From NCBI GenBank assembly GCA_019417465.1, contig DXVF01000002.1:1-64000 (forward strand): a stretch of 64,000 nt of DNA, in the 5' to 3' direction. The translations under genes were made by a program, and so were the position numbers. The notes under the pieces were generated by a model, which did no database searches, was not told the origin of the DNA, and saw only the letters and a program-made list of their open reading frames with translations. Within the stretch, counting starts at the first letter, position 1. Every line of letters begins with the position of its first letter. The stretch comes from Clostridiales bacterium (GTDB lineage: Bacteria > Bacillota > Clostridia > TANB77 > CAG-508). Positions 17,679-25,326 of this stretch are shown here, piece after piece.

Positions 17679-17864
17679 AATTATCACTCCTACAACTTAC
17701 TTTCAAATTATATCATTAACCCTTTAATAATACAATAATTTTTCACTATTCAAATATATCTTCTACACTCTCTTTTCTTAAAGTTTTGCACTTTTTTTCA
17801 AAAAATAAAGATAAGAACAATAAAAACTCACTTACTAAAAATTATAGTAAATGAGTTTTTGCTT

Positions 17865-18588
17865 TTATATATTTATAACGAAATCTTTAATATTATGAGT
17901 TTTCATATCCCAGTATTTTGTTTTCAAAATATCTATTGTTTCTTGCTGGCTTATTTGTAGATCTAAAAACAATTCATTTAATCTTTCTTTTGACTTTATA
18001 AAATCTTTTGTTAATATACATTTTCTTGCTGTTGGCTTATGTGTGTTATCTGAAACCCCTAGAAAAATACCATAATACATATTATTCCTTTTTGAGTGTA
18101 AATCTATTTCTGCTTGGAACTTATCTAGTCCAGGATTATTTATTGCATTTGTTAGACAGATAAAAGCTGTATTATAACTACTTTCTAATACTCCCGTATA
18201 TTCTTGTTTATATCCACTAGCTGTTAATCCATTTTTCATAAGTACATAGTTTGCATATTTCTTTTCTTCAATTTCAAGACTAGAAATAATGATACCATTT
18301 TTACTTATATAATATAAATAAAGTAAATTTGCATTGAAAGGATTAATATTTGAATTGTTTTCTATATTGTGCATATTCATATTACAAAAATCATTAAGGT
18401 CTATATTTAAAGCATTACATATTTCTAAAACTGTAATTATATCCATTATAATTTTTCCGTTTTTCATATCTATCAATAGTTGATTTGCTTTTTCCAATAA
18501 TGTTACCTAAATCTTCTATACTCATATTTTTTGCTTTTCTGTAATACTTTAACTTTTTTCCCATAAACAATAAATCAATATCGTACAT
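17865..18588 (-). CDS. XRE-family repressor of the island (+1 shift at CGG)
   Basis: About 240 residues when read with a +1 shift at CGG 18459-18457. The helix-turn-helix runs KLKYYRKAKNMSIEDLGNII to STIDRYEKGK, then IIMDIITVLEICNALNIDLN completes the HTH_3 fold. The frame must cross exactly at E-K-G-K. The long C-terminal domain is not recognised. The start is ATG 18588 behind GGAGGG. The gene is divergent from the integrase-side transcript. A 10-bp inverted repeat (18609-18618, 18650-18659) flanks its own promoter and may be its operator. It probably controls excision and transfer genes. Without the shift only 47 residues would be made. Confidence 0.75.
18457..18459 (-). other. CGG +1 frameshift site 3 (XRE repressor)
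   Basis: The codons GAA AAA CGG AAA become GAA AAA GGA AAA after skipping the C, giving Y-E-K-G-K, the conserved turn after the recognition helix in HTH_3 proteins. CGG is codon 44. Confidence 0.85.
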
Positions 18589-18608
18589 TTTACCCTCCAA
18601 AAATAAAA

Positions 18609-18661
18609 GTAATATAAGTTGTTTACATAACCATTATAACACGTAACAGCTTATATTACAA
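18609..18661 (-). promoter_or_regulatory. Repressor promoter with flanking operator-like inverted repeat
   Basis: On the minus strand, TTGTAA (18661-18656) and TATAAT (18638-18633) are 17 bp apart with an extended TG. GTAATATAAG (18609-18618) and CTTATATTAC (18650-18659) form a perfect 10-bp inverted repeat around the promoter. Autoregulation by the adjacent XRE protein is a reasonable inference. Confidence 0.65.
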
Positions 18662-18668
18662 CATTTCT

Positions 18669-18697
18669 TTGACAAAAAATGGCAGTTTTGCTATAAT
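18669..18697 (+). promoter_or_regulatory. Consensus promoter of the island leader
   Basis: TTGACA at 18669-18674 and TATAAT at 18692-18697 are 17 bp apart, a perfect sigma-A promoter. It is divergent from the repressor promoter. About 240 nt of hairpin-rich leader follow. Confidence 0.85.
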
Positions 18698-18787
18698 ATA
18701 GTTAGTACTTATTAGTAATGATAGTACTTGGGAAGATTACCGAATATATATAATTTTTCCAAAAGCATATCTAATGCTTAAACAGAT

Positions 18788-18910
18788 TTTGAGTATTCAA
18801 AATCCCTTAACATTAGATGTGTTAAGGGATAATTATATATTAGCTATACTTTCTTTGTATGTATCTAATATTAACATTTGAATTACTTAAATCTGTTTTA
18901 CTATGATTAA
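18788..18910 (+). promoter_or_regulatory. Hairpin-rich leader of the island transcript
   Basis: Several stems occur in series. GATTTTGA pairs with TCAAAATC near 18788-18807. CCCTTAACA pairs with TGTTAAGGG near 18804-18829. CTAATATTAA pairs with TTAATATTAG near 18868-18916. Some overlap, so they could be alternative folds. The leader ends at a strong ribosome-binding site for a short peptide. Confidence 0.45.
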
Positions 18911-18946
18911 TATTAGTACTAGTACAAAAGAAAGGAGGCTAAACTT

Positions 18947-19024
18947 ATGCTATTAAGTAATCGGCGACGGTTGTGCGTAGCAAAACGTATAATTGTCGAT
19001 TTTCCCAAAATGAGAGTTCTGTAA
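18947..19024 (+). CDS. Putative 25-residue leader peptide
   Basis: AAAGGAGG at 18930-18938 precedes ATG 18947, and the frame runs 25 codons to TAA at 19022. The peptide starts MLLSNRRRLC. It contains two CGG codons around a CGA (CGG CGA CGG). A terminator stem overlaps its stop codon, as in attenuators. If CGG shifts +1, the ribosome instead reads N-G-D-G-C-A and stops at TAG (18978-18980). It may be a real leader peptide or only a translated segment of a structured RNA. Confidence 0.4.
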   Translation: MLLSNRRRLCVAKRIIVDFPKMRVL

Positions 19025-19046
19025 TTTAGAACTCTCAACTTTTTCG
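19012..19046 (+). terminator. Terminator overlapping the leader peptide stop
   Basis: GAGAGTTCT (19012-19020) pairs with AGAACTCTC (19028-19036), 7-nt loop, followed by AACTTTTT. It would end the leader transcript unless the leader peptide ribosome disrupts the stem. Confidence 0.7.
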
Positions 19047-19054
19047 ACTTTATG

Positions 19055-19083
19055 TTGACAGCAAAATTTGTGCGTGTTATAAT
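19055..19083 (+). promoter_or_regulatory. Second consensus promoter, integrase side
   Basis: TTGACA at 19055-19060 and TATAAT at 19078-19083 with a 17-bp spacer, again a perfect match. It faces the genes at 19450 onward. Confidence 0.85.
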
Positions 19084-19125
19084 AATGATAGGGAAAATCG
19101 AGAAACAATCGTTTCCGATTGCTTA

Positions 19126-19163
19126 AAGATACTATTCAATGAAAATTTGGTAGTATCTTTTTT
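19126..19163 (+). terminator. Attenuator-like terminator before the integrase operon
   Basis: AAGATACTA (19126-19134) pairs with TAGTATCTT (19151-19159), followed by a T-run. It lies only about 40 nt downstream of the promoter at 19055, so transcription of the operon must pass it. Regulated read-through is possible. Confidence 0.65.
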
Positions 19164-19194
19164 GCATTTTATTCAATTAAAATAAAGGTCGCAT

Positions 19195-19291
19195 AAAAAT
19201 CAACATTTTGTGATTTTTAACACTTCTATTAAAAACTTACTAAAAATATTAAAAAATTAATTCAAAAAAGTTGCGTATAATGCGACTTTTT
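19195..19291 (+). repeat. Tandem hairpins and GTCGCA repeats before the Xis-Int operon
   Basis: AAAAATCA (19195-19202) pairs with TGATTTTT (19211-19218). AAAAAGT (19265-19271) pairs with ACTTTTT (19285-19291) around TGCG...TGCG. The motif GTCGCA or its complement recurs near 19188, 19271, 19281 and 19330. This may be a protein-binding region. There is no gene between 19025 and 19449. Confidence 0.4.
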
Positions 19292-19449
19292 AATTTTTTA
19301 TCAAAAATAGGTCAATTTTTTTCTGTTTAGTCGCATCTGACGCAACAGCTCTTTCTTTTGTTTTGAATTTATAAAAATGCTAATATAAAAGCAGTTCGAA
19401 CAACTATGATTTCTAGAAATTAAATTTATTTTAAAGGAGTTTTTAGAAA

Positions 19450-19629
19450 ATGAAAAAAATATCAAAAGCAGTTACAAATAAAAAATTTTTAAAAAAATCT
19501 GATCACTTATTTACGAAAGGCAACATTAGTTTAGATAACCCAAAAAACAAAAAATATTTAGATGAAATAGCTTATCAAGAATATCTTAAGAAATTGAAAA
19601 ATGAGAGTAGTGATTTTTATGAAGAATAA
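19450..19629 (+). CDS. Small basic hypothetical protein
   Basis: 59 residues, from ATG 19450 with AAGGAG 10 bases upstream to TAA 19627-19629. It is Lys-rich at the N-terminus (MKKISKAVTNKKFLKK) and acidic at the end. Not recognised. It overlaps the next gene by 11 bp, which suggests translational coupling in the island operon. Confidence 0.6.
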   Translation: MKKISKAVTNKKFLKKSDHLFTKGNISLDNPKNKKYLDEIAYQEYLKKLKNESSDFYEE

Positions 19630-20105
19630 CGAAATAATAATCATTTATCAAGAAGTTGGGAAATTGCCTACCTTACAAAAAATAAAAAATGATATAGAAA
19701 ATTTTGAAAACTTACTAGGACGGAAAAATACAAATAATTCCTTATGAAGATATATCAATAATTTATAAAGAAAACAATAAGAATTTAAAACCTAATATAT
19801 ATGTTAATACAAAATTTTTAAGTATTGGTAAAACCATAAGAGGCAATATTATTATAACTTGCAGAGAAAATGAAAAGTTTAAGTCATTAAATAAAAAACA
19901 AGTTATCCATTATGTAGAATTTTTAAGAAATGCAAGTTTTAACTATAATAGCTCATTTACCCCTAAAAGAACTATTAACAAAATATCATATATAGAAAGA
20001 AACGGCAATTATGACAATATTAACGTAAATGATGACGTTTTGAAAATGATTTTAGGTATTCAAACTACAATATTAAAATTTATTCAAAATAACAGTAAAA
20101 AATAA
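19619..20105 (+). CDS. DUF3846-like protein (+1 shift at CGG)
   Basis: About 161 residues when the C of CGG at 19721 is skipped. The N-terminal part (IIIIYQEVGKLPTLQKI, then IENFENLLGGKIQIIPYED) has the DUF3846 pattern of a short strand, helix and the conserved L-(V/L)-GG turn. It continues with NPNIYVNTKFL-like and IRGNIIITCRE segments. DUF3846 proteins are common in Firmicutes mobile elements, with unknown function. Read without the shift, the frame ends after 43 codons. Start ATG 19619 overlaps the previous gene. Confidence 0.7.
19721..19723 (+). other. CGG +1 frameshift site 4 (DUF3846-like)
   Basis: The codons CTA GGA CGG AAA become CTA GGA GGA AAA after skipping the C, producing the L-G-G of DUF3846. 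CGG is codon 35; removing one base makes start-to-stop a multiple of three. Confidence 0.85.
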
Positions 20106-20125
20106 TATGAAAGGTAATAAAAAAT

Positions 20126-20425
20126 ATGGAAGAGTTGACTAATATAATAAATAATGAAATTCAAAATGCAGAAACTAAAAATATAATAATTGAAACAAAA
20201 GAAATATTAACAGCTGAACAACGTATGGCAATAGATACAATAAGACGAGTGAAAAATCCTTTTAAAATGCTTACAGTAAAAGATATTATGCACGATTTAG
20301 GTATTTGCGAAACTGTTGCTTACAAAACATTTAGAAGAAATGATTTTCCGTCTATTAATATAGGAAAAACTAACCAAGTAATGTTACTTGCCTACCTAAT
20401 ATGGAAAATGCAAAAAAGAGTTTAG
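20126..20425 (+). CDS. Excisionase-like DNA-binding protein
   Basis: 99 residues. The C-terminal half, MLTVKDIMHDLGICETVAY followed by FRRNDFPSINIGKT, is a winged-helix Xis/MerR-type fold that sets the direction of the adjacent integrase. The stop TAG lies 12 bp before the integrase ATG. Start ATG 20126 behind GAAAGGT. Part of the island recombination module. Confidence 0.8.
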   Translation: MEELTNIINNEIQNAETKNIIIETKEILTAEQRMAIDTIRRVKNPFKMLTVKDIMHDLGICETVAYKTFRRNDFPSINIGKTNQVMLLAYLIWKMQKRV

Positions 20426-20437
20426 GTGGTGATAGAT

Positions 20438-21655
20438 ATGGCAAATAATAAAGATAAAAACGGTAGTATTTACTATGACAAAAGAGATAAAAGATTTAGA
20501 TGTATTTATTATATTACTGATAAAAATAGTAAAGAAGAAGTAAGAAAAACAAAATCTTTTATTACAGAGCAAGACGCAAAAAACTTTTTAACAGCTATTC
20601 AATATCAAAAAGGAAATGACCTATTTATACAAAATAATGGAATACCATTAAACCAACTTATGAGAGAAATAGTAGAAAGAAAGTTAGATATGAACTTAAT
20701 TGGCGAACGAACTTATGCTAGATTAATAAGAACAATCAAAAATATAGAAAAATGTCCAATGTCTAAAAAGAATATTGATGAAATAAAAAGTGTAGAAATT
20801 CAAGACTATATGAACACTCTAAAAGATTATAGCGATTCAGTTATAAAGAAAATAAAAGAACAATTAAATCAAACTTTTAGAGAAGCTATAAATAAAGGAT
20901 ATATTTTGAGAAACCCTATGACAGATGTCATAAGACCAAAAAGTACACAAATACGTAAGCCTGTTAGAGCTTTAGAAATAGAAGAACAACAAAAACTAAC
21001 AAATTATTTAATGAGTATTCCTGTTGAAATCGAGCCATATAAGGTAGCTTATTTAATTGAAACATATTTAGGTTTACGAATTTGAGAAACTTTAGCATTA
21101 AGTAGTTCAGATATAAATTTAAAAAGAAATACAGTTTCTGTCAATAAAACTTTAACAACAGATAGAAATAGCAAAATTATTATGAAACATTTACCAAAAA
21201 CATATGGTGGTATTAGAGATATTCCAATTCCTCAATTTATTAGAAATGAAATTATAAATCAAATGATATTAGCAGAAAAACATAAAGATAAATTGTTATT
21301 CGTATCTTCAAAAGACGATTATGTACGACCAAATACAGCAAATAGTAGATTAAAAGCACTATTAAGCAAAATGGGAATAACAGGTATATCTTCACATAGT
21401 TTAAGACATACATATGGCACACGTTGTATTGAAGTAGGTATGAGAGCAGTTGCACTTCAAAGATTAATGGGACATACTGATGTATCAATAACTTTAAACA
21501 CATATACATCTGTCTTTAATAAATATAAAGAAAGTGAACTAGAAAAAGTCAATAACTATTATATAAACAATGACATTGTAAATGCAGAAAATCTATTAAA
21601 TGAAAATTTGAAATTATTAGATAATACGGTGGAAAATGAAATTGAAGAAAGGTAA
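20438..21655 (+). pseudogene. Tn916/phage-type tyrosine integrase with in-frame TGA
   Basis: About 405 codons, start ATG 20438 (AGGTGG upstream; GTG at 20426 is in frame too). An N-terminal arm-binding segment (NGSIYYDKRDKRFRCIYY) is followed by a SAM-like core domain and the catalytic domain. The catalytic set includes the R of GLRI, HSLRHTYGT (HxxR), GHTD and NTYTSV (Tyr). The codon after GLRI is TGA at 21083-21085 where the family has Gly (R-I-G-E-T). The frame then continues unbroken with ETLALSSSDINL. A single GGA to TGA change would explain it. TGA is a stop in other genes here, so the island is probably locked in place. Confidence 0.85.
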
Positions 21656-21659
21656 ATTT

Positions 21660-21993
21660 GTAAAATTGATTAAATTTATTTAATTAATTTTACAAATACA
21701 GTGGGAAAGGTTTGGGAAACCGACATAGGCTTCCCATAAACAAGATTTTTGAAGAAAGTTATTTATAATATATATTTGTTAATGGCAATAACAAATAATA
21801 GTAAATAATTTCAAAAAATCTTGTATAGGGGTTTATTAAGGGGGAAATCCCCCTTAATCATACAGAACATTTTTAATGTTCTAGTATGTTAGAACACTGA
21901 AAAAAGGTGTTCATTTAAGCTATAAAAAGTAAAGTAGATTATATAAGTATGACTACGCTAGCATTACTTTAACAAGAAAGGAGTATATAAAAT
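21660..21993 (+). other. Inter-gene region with terminator hairpins, possible oriT
   Basis: No gene is visible. ATTAAGGGGG pairs with CCCCCTTAAT (21834-21857). AGAACATT pairs with AATGTTCT (21865-21883). GAACAC pairs with GTGTTC (about 21894-21914). AAAGTA then recurs near 21929 in inverted form before the third MobV relaxase. The first hairpins look like transcription ends of the integrase operon; the last part is where an oriT would be expected. Confidence 0.45.
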
Positions 21994-22968
21994 GTGAGTT
22001 ATGCAATAATAAGAAATAGCAATTATAAAATGAAGAATTTATCTGGAATATATAGGCATAACGAAAGAAAAAATACTAACTATTCTAATAAAGAAATAAA
22101 TAAACAAAAATCCAAATTGAACTATTCAATAAAAGCTCCCTATTCTACATATGAAAAGATTTTCAAAGATATAAAAACTAATTATAATCTACAAGGTATG
22201 ATAAAAAAAGTAAGTAACGTGATGTGTGAATTTATAATTACATCTGATAAAGATTTTTTTGAAAGTATTGGAGAAGAAGAAACAAAACGATATTTTCAAA
22301 CAGCATATAAGTTTGTAGCAAATTATAATAATTTAGGCGAAGATTTTATTGTATCTGCAAAAGTACATTTAGACGAAAGCACACCACATTCACATATTTT
22401 ATTTATCCCTGTTGTTCATAAAAAAGATAAAAACGGAAATTCAATAAGAAAAATAGCTTGTTCTGAATATTGGAAAGGTAAAGACAGTTACAGAAAATTA
22501 CAAGACAATTTTTATTTATATATGACAAAGTCTGGTTTTGATTTAGAACGTGGTAACAAAGAAGAAAATGAGCATATACCAATAGAAAAATTAAAAAAGG
22601 TTACTAATTATGAAATGCAAGAAATGTTTGAAGAAACAAAACACTATGAGCAAGAAAAAAATACAAATAATATTGAAATAATACGAGAAGATTATAGACG
22701 AGTAATTAAAAAGTTCAATATACTTGCTAAAAGATATACTAGAATAAAAAGTATAGTCGAAGAAACTGTGTATAAAGCTGAAAAAGTAGAATTAGAAAAT
22801 TACGAATTAAAAAGAGAAAATGAAACATTAAAAAGTGAAGTTTTAAAACTTAAAGACTATATTGATAAAACTTTTGAATATGTTAGCATATTATTTGATT
22901 TTTCAAAAGATAGGTTAAAACGATTAGCAAATTCATTTGTAGACAAAATTAAATCAAGAGATAGATAA
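21994..22968 (+). CDS. MobV relaxase of the tRNA-Leu island
   Basis: 324 residues, start GTG 21994 behind AAAGGAG. It opens like MobM of pMV158: MSYAIIRNSNYKMKNLSGIY, then RHNERKN and SNKEIN. The metal site is HLDESTPHSHILFIP, HxDExxPHxH. A coiled coil occupies residues about 215-300. It would nick oriT and allow mobilization of the excised island by a helper conjugation system; no type IV secretion genes are in the window. It is a different subgroup from the two relaxases at 1726 and 8129. Confidence 0.92.
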   Translation: MSYAIIRNSNYKMKNLSGIYRHNERKNTNYSNKEINKQKSKLNYSIKAPYSTYEKIFKDIKTNYNLQGMIKKVSNVMCEFIITSDKDFFESIGEEETKRYFQTAYKFVANYNNLGEDFIVSAKVHLDESTPHSHILFIPVVHKKDKNGNSIRKIACSEYWKGKDSYRKLQDNFYLYMTKSGFDLERGNKEENEHIPIEKLKKVTNYEMQEMFEETKHYEQEKNTNNIEIIREDYRRVIKKFNILAKRYTRIKSIVEETVYKAEKVELENYELKRENETLKSEVLKLKDYIDKTFEYVSILFDFSKDRLKRLANSFVDKIKSRDR

Positions 22969-22997
22969 GGTTGTAAGTAATTTGCAACCTTGTTTTT

Positions 22998-23028
22998 CCG
23001 TGCAATTCGTCCGTGCATATTCCGTGCA
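22998..23028 (+). repeat. Integrase arm-site repeats, tRNA-proximal copy
   Basis: Three CCGTGCA units at 22998-23004, 23011-23017 and 23022-23028. The last two with their spacer repeat the 12333-12349 block exactly over 17 bp. Confidence 0.65.
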
Positions 23029-23141
23029 GAAGTAAAAAAACAATGAATATTTTTTAATAATTTTGAAAATAGGTTGAATAATGAAAAATCTTAAAAACCA
23101 GTATTTTCAATACTAGCAAATATTTTTGAATAAAAATAAAA

Positions 23142-23172
23142 AAAGCTGAAATTAGCTAAAATTTCAACTTTT
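23142..23172 (-). terminator. Terminator downstream of tRNA-Leu
   Basis: On the minus strand AAAAGTTGAAAT pairs with ATTTCAGCTTTT and is followed by T residues. It lies immediately after the CCA end of the tRNA, inside the island. Confidence 0.65.
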
Positions 23173-23185
23173 TGGTGCGGATGAA
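23172..23185 (+). other. att site at tRNA-Leu 3' end
   Basis: TTGGTGCGGATGAA, identical to 12267-12280. The island between the two copies is about 10.9 kb. Confidence 0.75.
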
Positions 23186-23256
23186 GGGACTTGAACCCCC
23201 ACGTCGTTGACACTGGTTCCTAAGACCAGCGCGTCTGCCAGTTCCGCCACATCCGC
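23173..23256 (-). tRNA. tRNA-Leu (anticodon UAG)
   Basis: 84 nt with CCA encoded. The acceptor stem GCGGATG pairs with CATCCGC, discriminator A. The anticodon loop CTTAGGA gives UAG. The T arm is GGGGGTTCAAGTCCC. There is a variable arm with GTC/GAC, as expected for a leucine tRNA. Its last 13 bases are part of the island att repeat. Confidence 0.95.
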
Positions 23257-23335
23257 ATTTATTGACAACAATAATATTAGCATACTTTTCATACTGTTGT
23301 CAATAGCTTTTATTAAATTATTTTTTATATATTTT

Positions 23336-23890
23336 TTATTTCTTTCTATCAAATATATTCATTATATTTCCTACAAAATTCACAATTTTAGTACTATTGG
23401 TTTGAGCCACATTTTTTCCTAGTGCTTTACCTCCAACTGTTAAAGATGCAACAAGAGCACTTATTATAAATTGCAAATTGAAACTTAAATTAAAACTCTC
23501 TGTAATTTTCATAGATACCATTGCGCTAATAGCTCCACTTAGAACTCCTGCTATATCTCCTATAACATCTGCACAAATATTAGCAACTTTCGCAGAATTT
23601 CTAATTAACTTTACAGAAGTTTTAGCACCTTTTATTTTTTTAGATGCTTTAGCATGAAAATGTGACTCTTCACCTACTGTAACTGCAACACCAATTATAT
23701 CAAACACAATTCCTACTAAAATAACTAAAATTAGTATAATTATTGCTGGAATTATTGCTAATCCATTTATCGCTGTAGTAGATATATATGAAAATAATAT
23801 AGATAATATGAATGTAGTAATAAAAACTGTTATAAACCATTTTACTGCCGAATTATCTTTTTTATTTTCTACATTTTTTTCCTTTTTCAT
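23336..23890 (-). CDS. Hypothetical membrane protein
   Basis: 184 residues with two N-terminal transmembrane helices (about 18-38 and 43-70), then a segment ASKKIKGAKTSVKLI and a Gly/Ala-rich hydrophobic region that could be two more helices. It ends NIMNIFDRKK. Not recognised. Start ATG 23890. Confidence 0.6.
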   Translation of the reverse strand: MKKEKNVENKKDNSAVKWFITVFITTFILSILFSYISTTAINGLAIIPAIIILILVILVGIVFDIIGVAVTVGEESHFHAKASKKIKGAKTSVKLIRNSAKVANICADVIGDIAGVLSGAISAMVSMKITESFNLSFNLQFIISALVASLTVGGKALGKNVAQTNSTKIVNFVGNIMNIFDRKK

Positions 23891-23949
23891 TTTTTACTTA
23901 ATTTCTCTCCTATTATTTTATTTAAATTTATAGGTGGTAAAACTTAAGT

Positions 23950-24500
23950 AAATTCTACGGTTTAGGTCTGGTAGAATTTCTCTATTTCTTACTAAACATT
24001 ACTGTTTAGCCGTTTCCATTTAAAAGAAATATCCTAATGATAACAAGGCCACCAGATCGCCACTTAAATCCGCACTTTAATCCTTAAATTTTCATGTTAA
24101 TTACATAACAAACACTCTAGAAGTTTTCCTTAATACATTGTAACCTATTACTAGTCTCTTTTGCAGTAGTGATTTCATAACTATCGAAACAAAAAAATTG
24201 GCCATATCTTTTTGCCCTAGAATTAATCCCAAGACTACCACTCAAAACAGGCTACACTATATATTGTGTCTTGGCACTTTATATAGGTTATACTTAAAAA
24301 ATTAACAATTTAAGCCTCCGCGAAAGTAGGGTCTGTTTTGTATGTATGCCATTACATATTGCCCTACCTTCTTACTTCCTGAAAACACACAAAACTGGCA
24401 TTCCGCGCATAAACAAGAAACTTCAACGATATGCCCTTTAGTGGATTTTTAGCCCCACCCTCGTAATAGACAATGTAACTAGAATAGTGCACCACCAGAC
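23950..24500 (-). ncRNA. Large structured non-coding RNA candidate (about 550 nt)
   Basis: No gene fits in 23891-24700, yet the stretch is richer in G+C than its flanks. A strong minus-strand promoter (24504-24532) points into it. The predicted 5' end GTCTGGTGG (24500-24492) pairs with CTACCAGAC (23974-23966), a 9-bp closing helix across more than 500 nt. Near the 3' end AAATTCTAC and GTAGAATTT form a second perfect 9-bp stem that would compete with it. I see no RNase P (GAGGAAAGUCC), tmRNA or SRP signature. Size, tRNA proximity and end pairing are compatible with ROOL/GOLLD/OLE-type large RNAs, but the class is not established. Confidence 0.6.
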
Positions 24501-24503
24501 TAT

Positions 24504-24532
24504 ATATTAACATATTTTTCTTTTTTTGGCAA
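24504..24532 (-). promoter_or_regulatory. Promoter of the large RNA
   Basis: On the minus strand TTGCCA (24532-24527) and TAATAT (24509-24504) are 17 bp apart, with TG one base before the -10. Confidence 0.7.
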
Positions 24533-24700
24533 GTTCAAGAAATATTAATTTCTTAAGCTAAATGTTATAATGTTACTTATAAAACTAGTTAATATTTTAG
24601 TTTTATATAATAATTGTTAATTAGTTTTATTAAAATAAATAGAAAATTATTATGCATAAATAAAAGCTTAATAAACATCTTTCAAACTTTAAAGCACCTT

Positions 24701-25261
24701 TTAATTATCAATTTTTTTAATTACTCTTGCGGGATTTCCATATGCAATTACATTTGATGGAATATCTTTTGTAACAACACTTCCAGCTCCTATTGTCACA
24801 TTGTCTCCAATTGTTACACCTGGAAGAACTATAACATTTCCTCCTATCCATACATTATTTCCTACTTTAATTGGCTTTGCATATTCTATTCCTTCATTTC
24901 TTTCTTCTATATTAATTGGATGTCCCGCTGTATAAAAACTACAATTAGGAGCAATAAATACATTGTCCCCAAATTCCACTTTTGCTCCATCTAATATAAT
25001 AAGATTATGATTAGAATAAAAATTATTACCAATTTCTATATTATATCCATAATCACACATAAAAGGTTGTTCTATTAAAAAATTATCATTTGAAGTTTTT
25101 ATTATTTTCTTAATAATTTCTCTTCTATTTTCTATATCTGAAGGTTTAATTCTGTTATACTCATAACAAAGGTCTTTTGCTAAAACTCTTTCCTCTGTTA
25201 GCTCTTTATCTATATTTGGATTATATAACTTTCCAGCTTTTACTTTTTCTTTTTCAGTCAT
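24701..25261 (-). CDS. Maltose/galactoside-type O-acetyltransferase
   Basis: 186 residues: Mac domain (MTEKEKVKAGKLYNP) and hexapeptide beta-helix with FYTAGHP and NVWIGGNVIVLPGVTIGDN. Start ATG 25261 behind AGGAGG. It acetylates a sugar hydroxyl from acetyl-CoA. It closely resembles the island gene at 13331-13885, with long identical stretches in the C-terminal half. Confidence 0.9.
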   Translation of the reverse strand: MTEKEKVKAGKLYNPNIDKELTEERVLAKDLCYEYNRIKPSDIENRREIIKKIIKTSNDNFLIEQPFMCDYGYNIEIGNNFYSNHNLIILDGAKVEFGDNVFIAPNCSFYTAGHPINIEERNEGIEYAKPIKVGNNVWIGGNVIVLPGVTIGDNVTIGAGSVVTKDIPSNVIAYGNPARVIKKIDN

Positions 25262-25326
25262 GCCATTTTCCTCCTATAATATTCTCATCAATCTATGTGC
25301 CTTAATATTTCTATTTATAATTATCT

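Noticed and set aside
21083..21085. TGA as a sense codon for glycine (SR1-type code)
   Set aside because: TGA ends several genes here at the expected length (5215, 28600, 43778). Only one in-frame TGA is seen.
23950..24500. RNase P RNA, tmRNA or SRP RNA
   Set aside because: None of their conserved sequence blocks is found on either strand.
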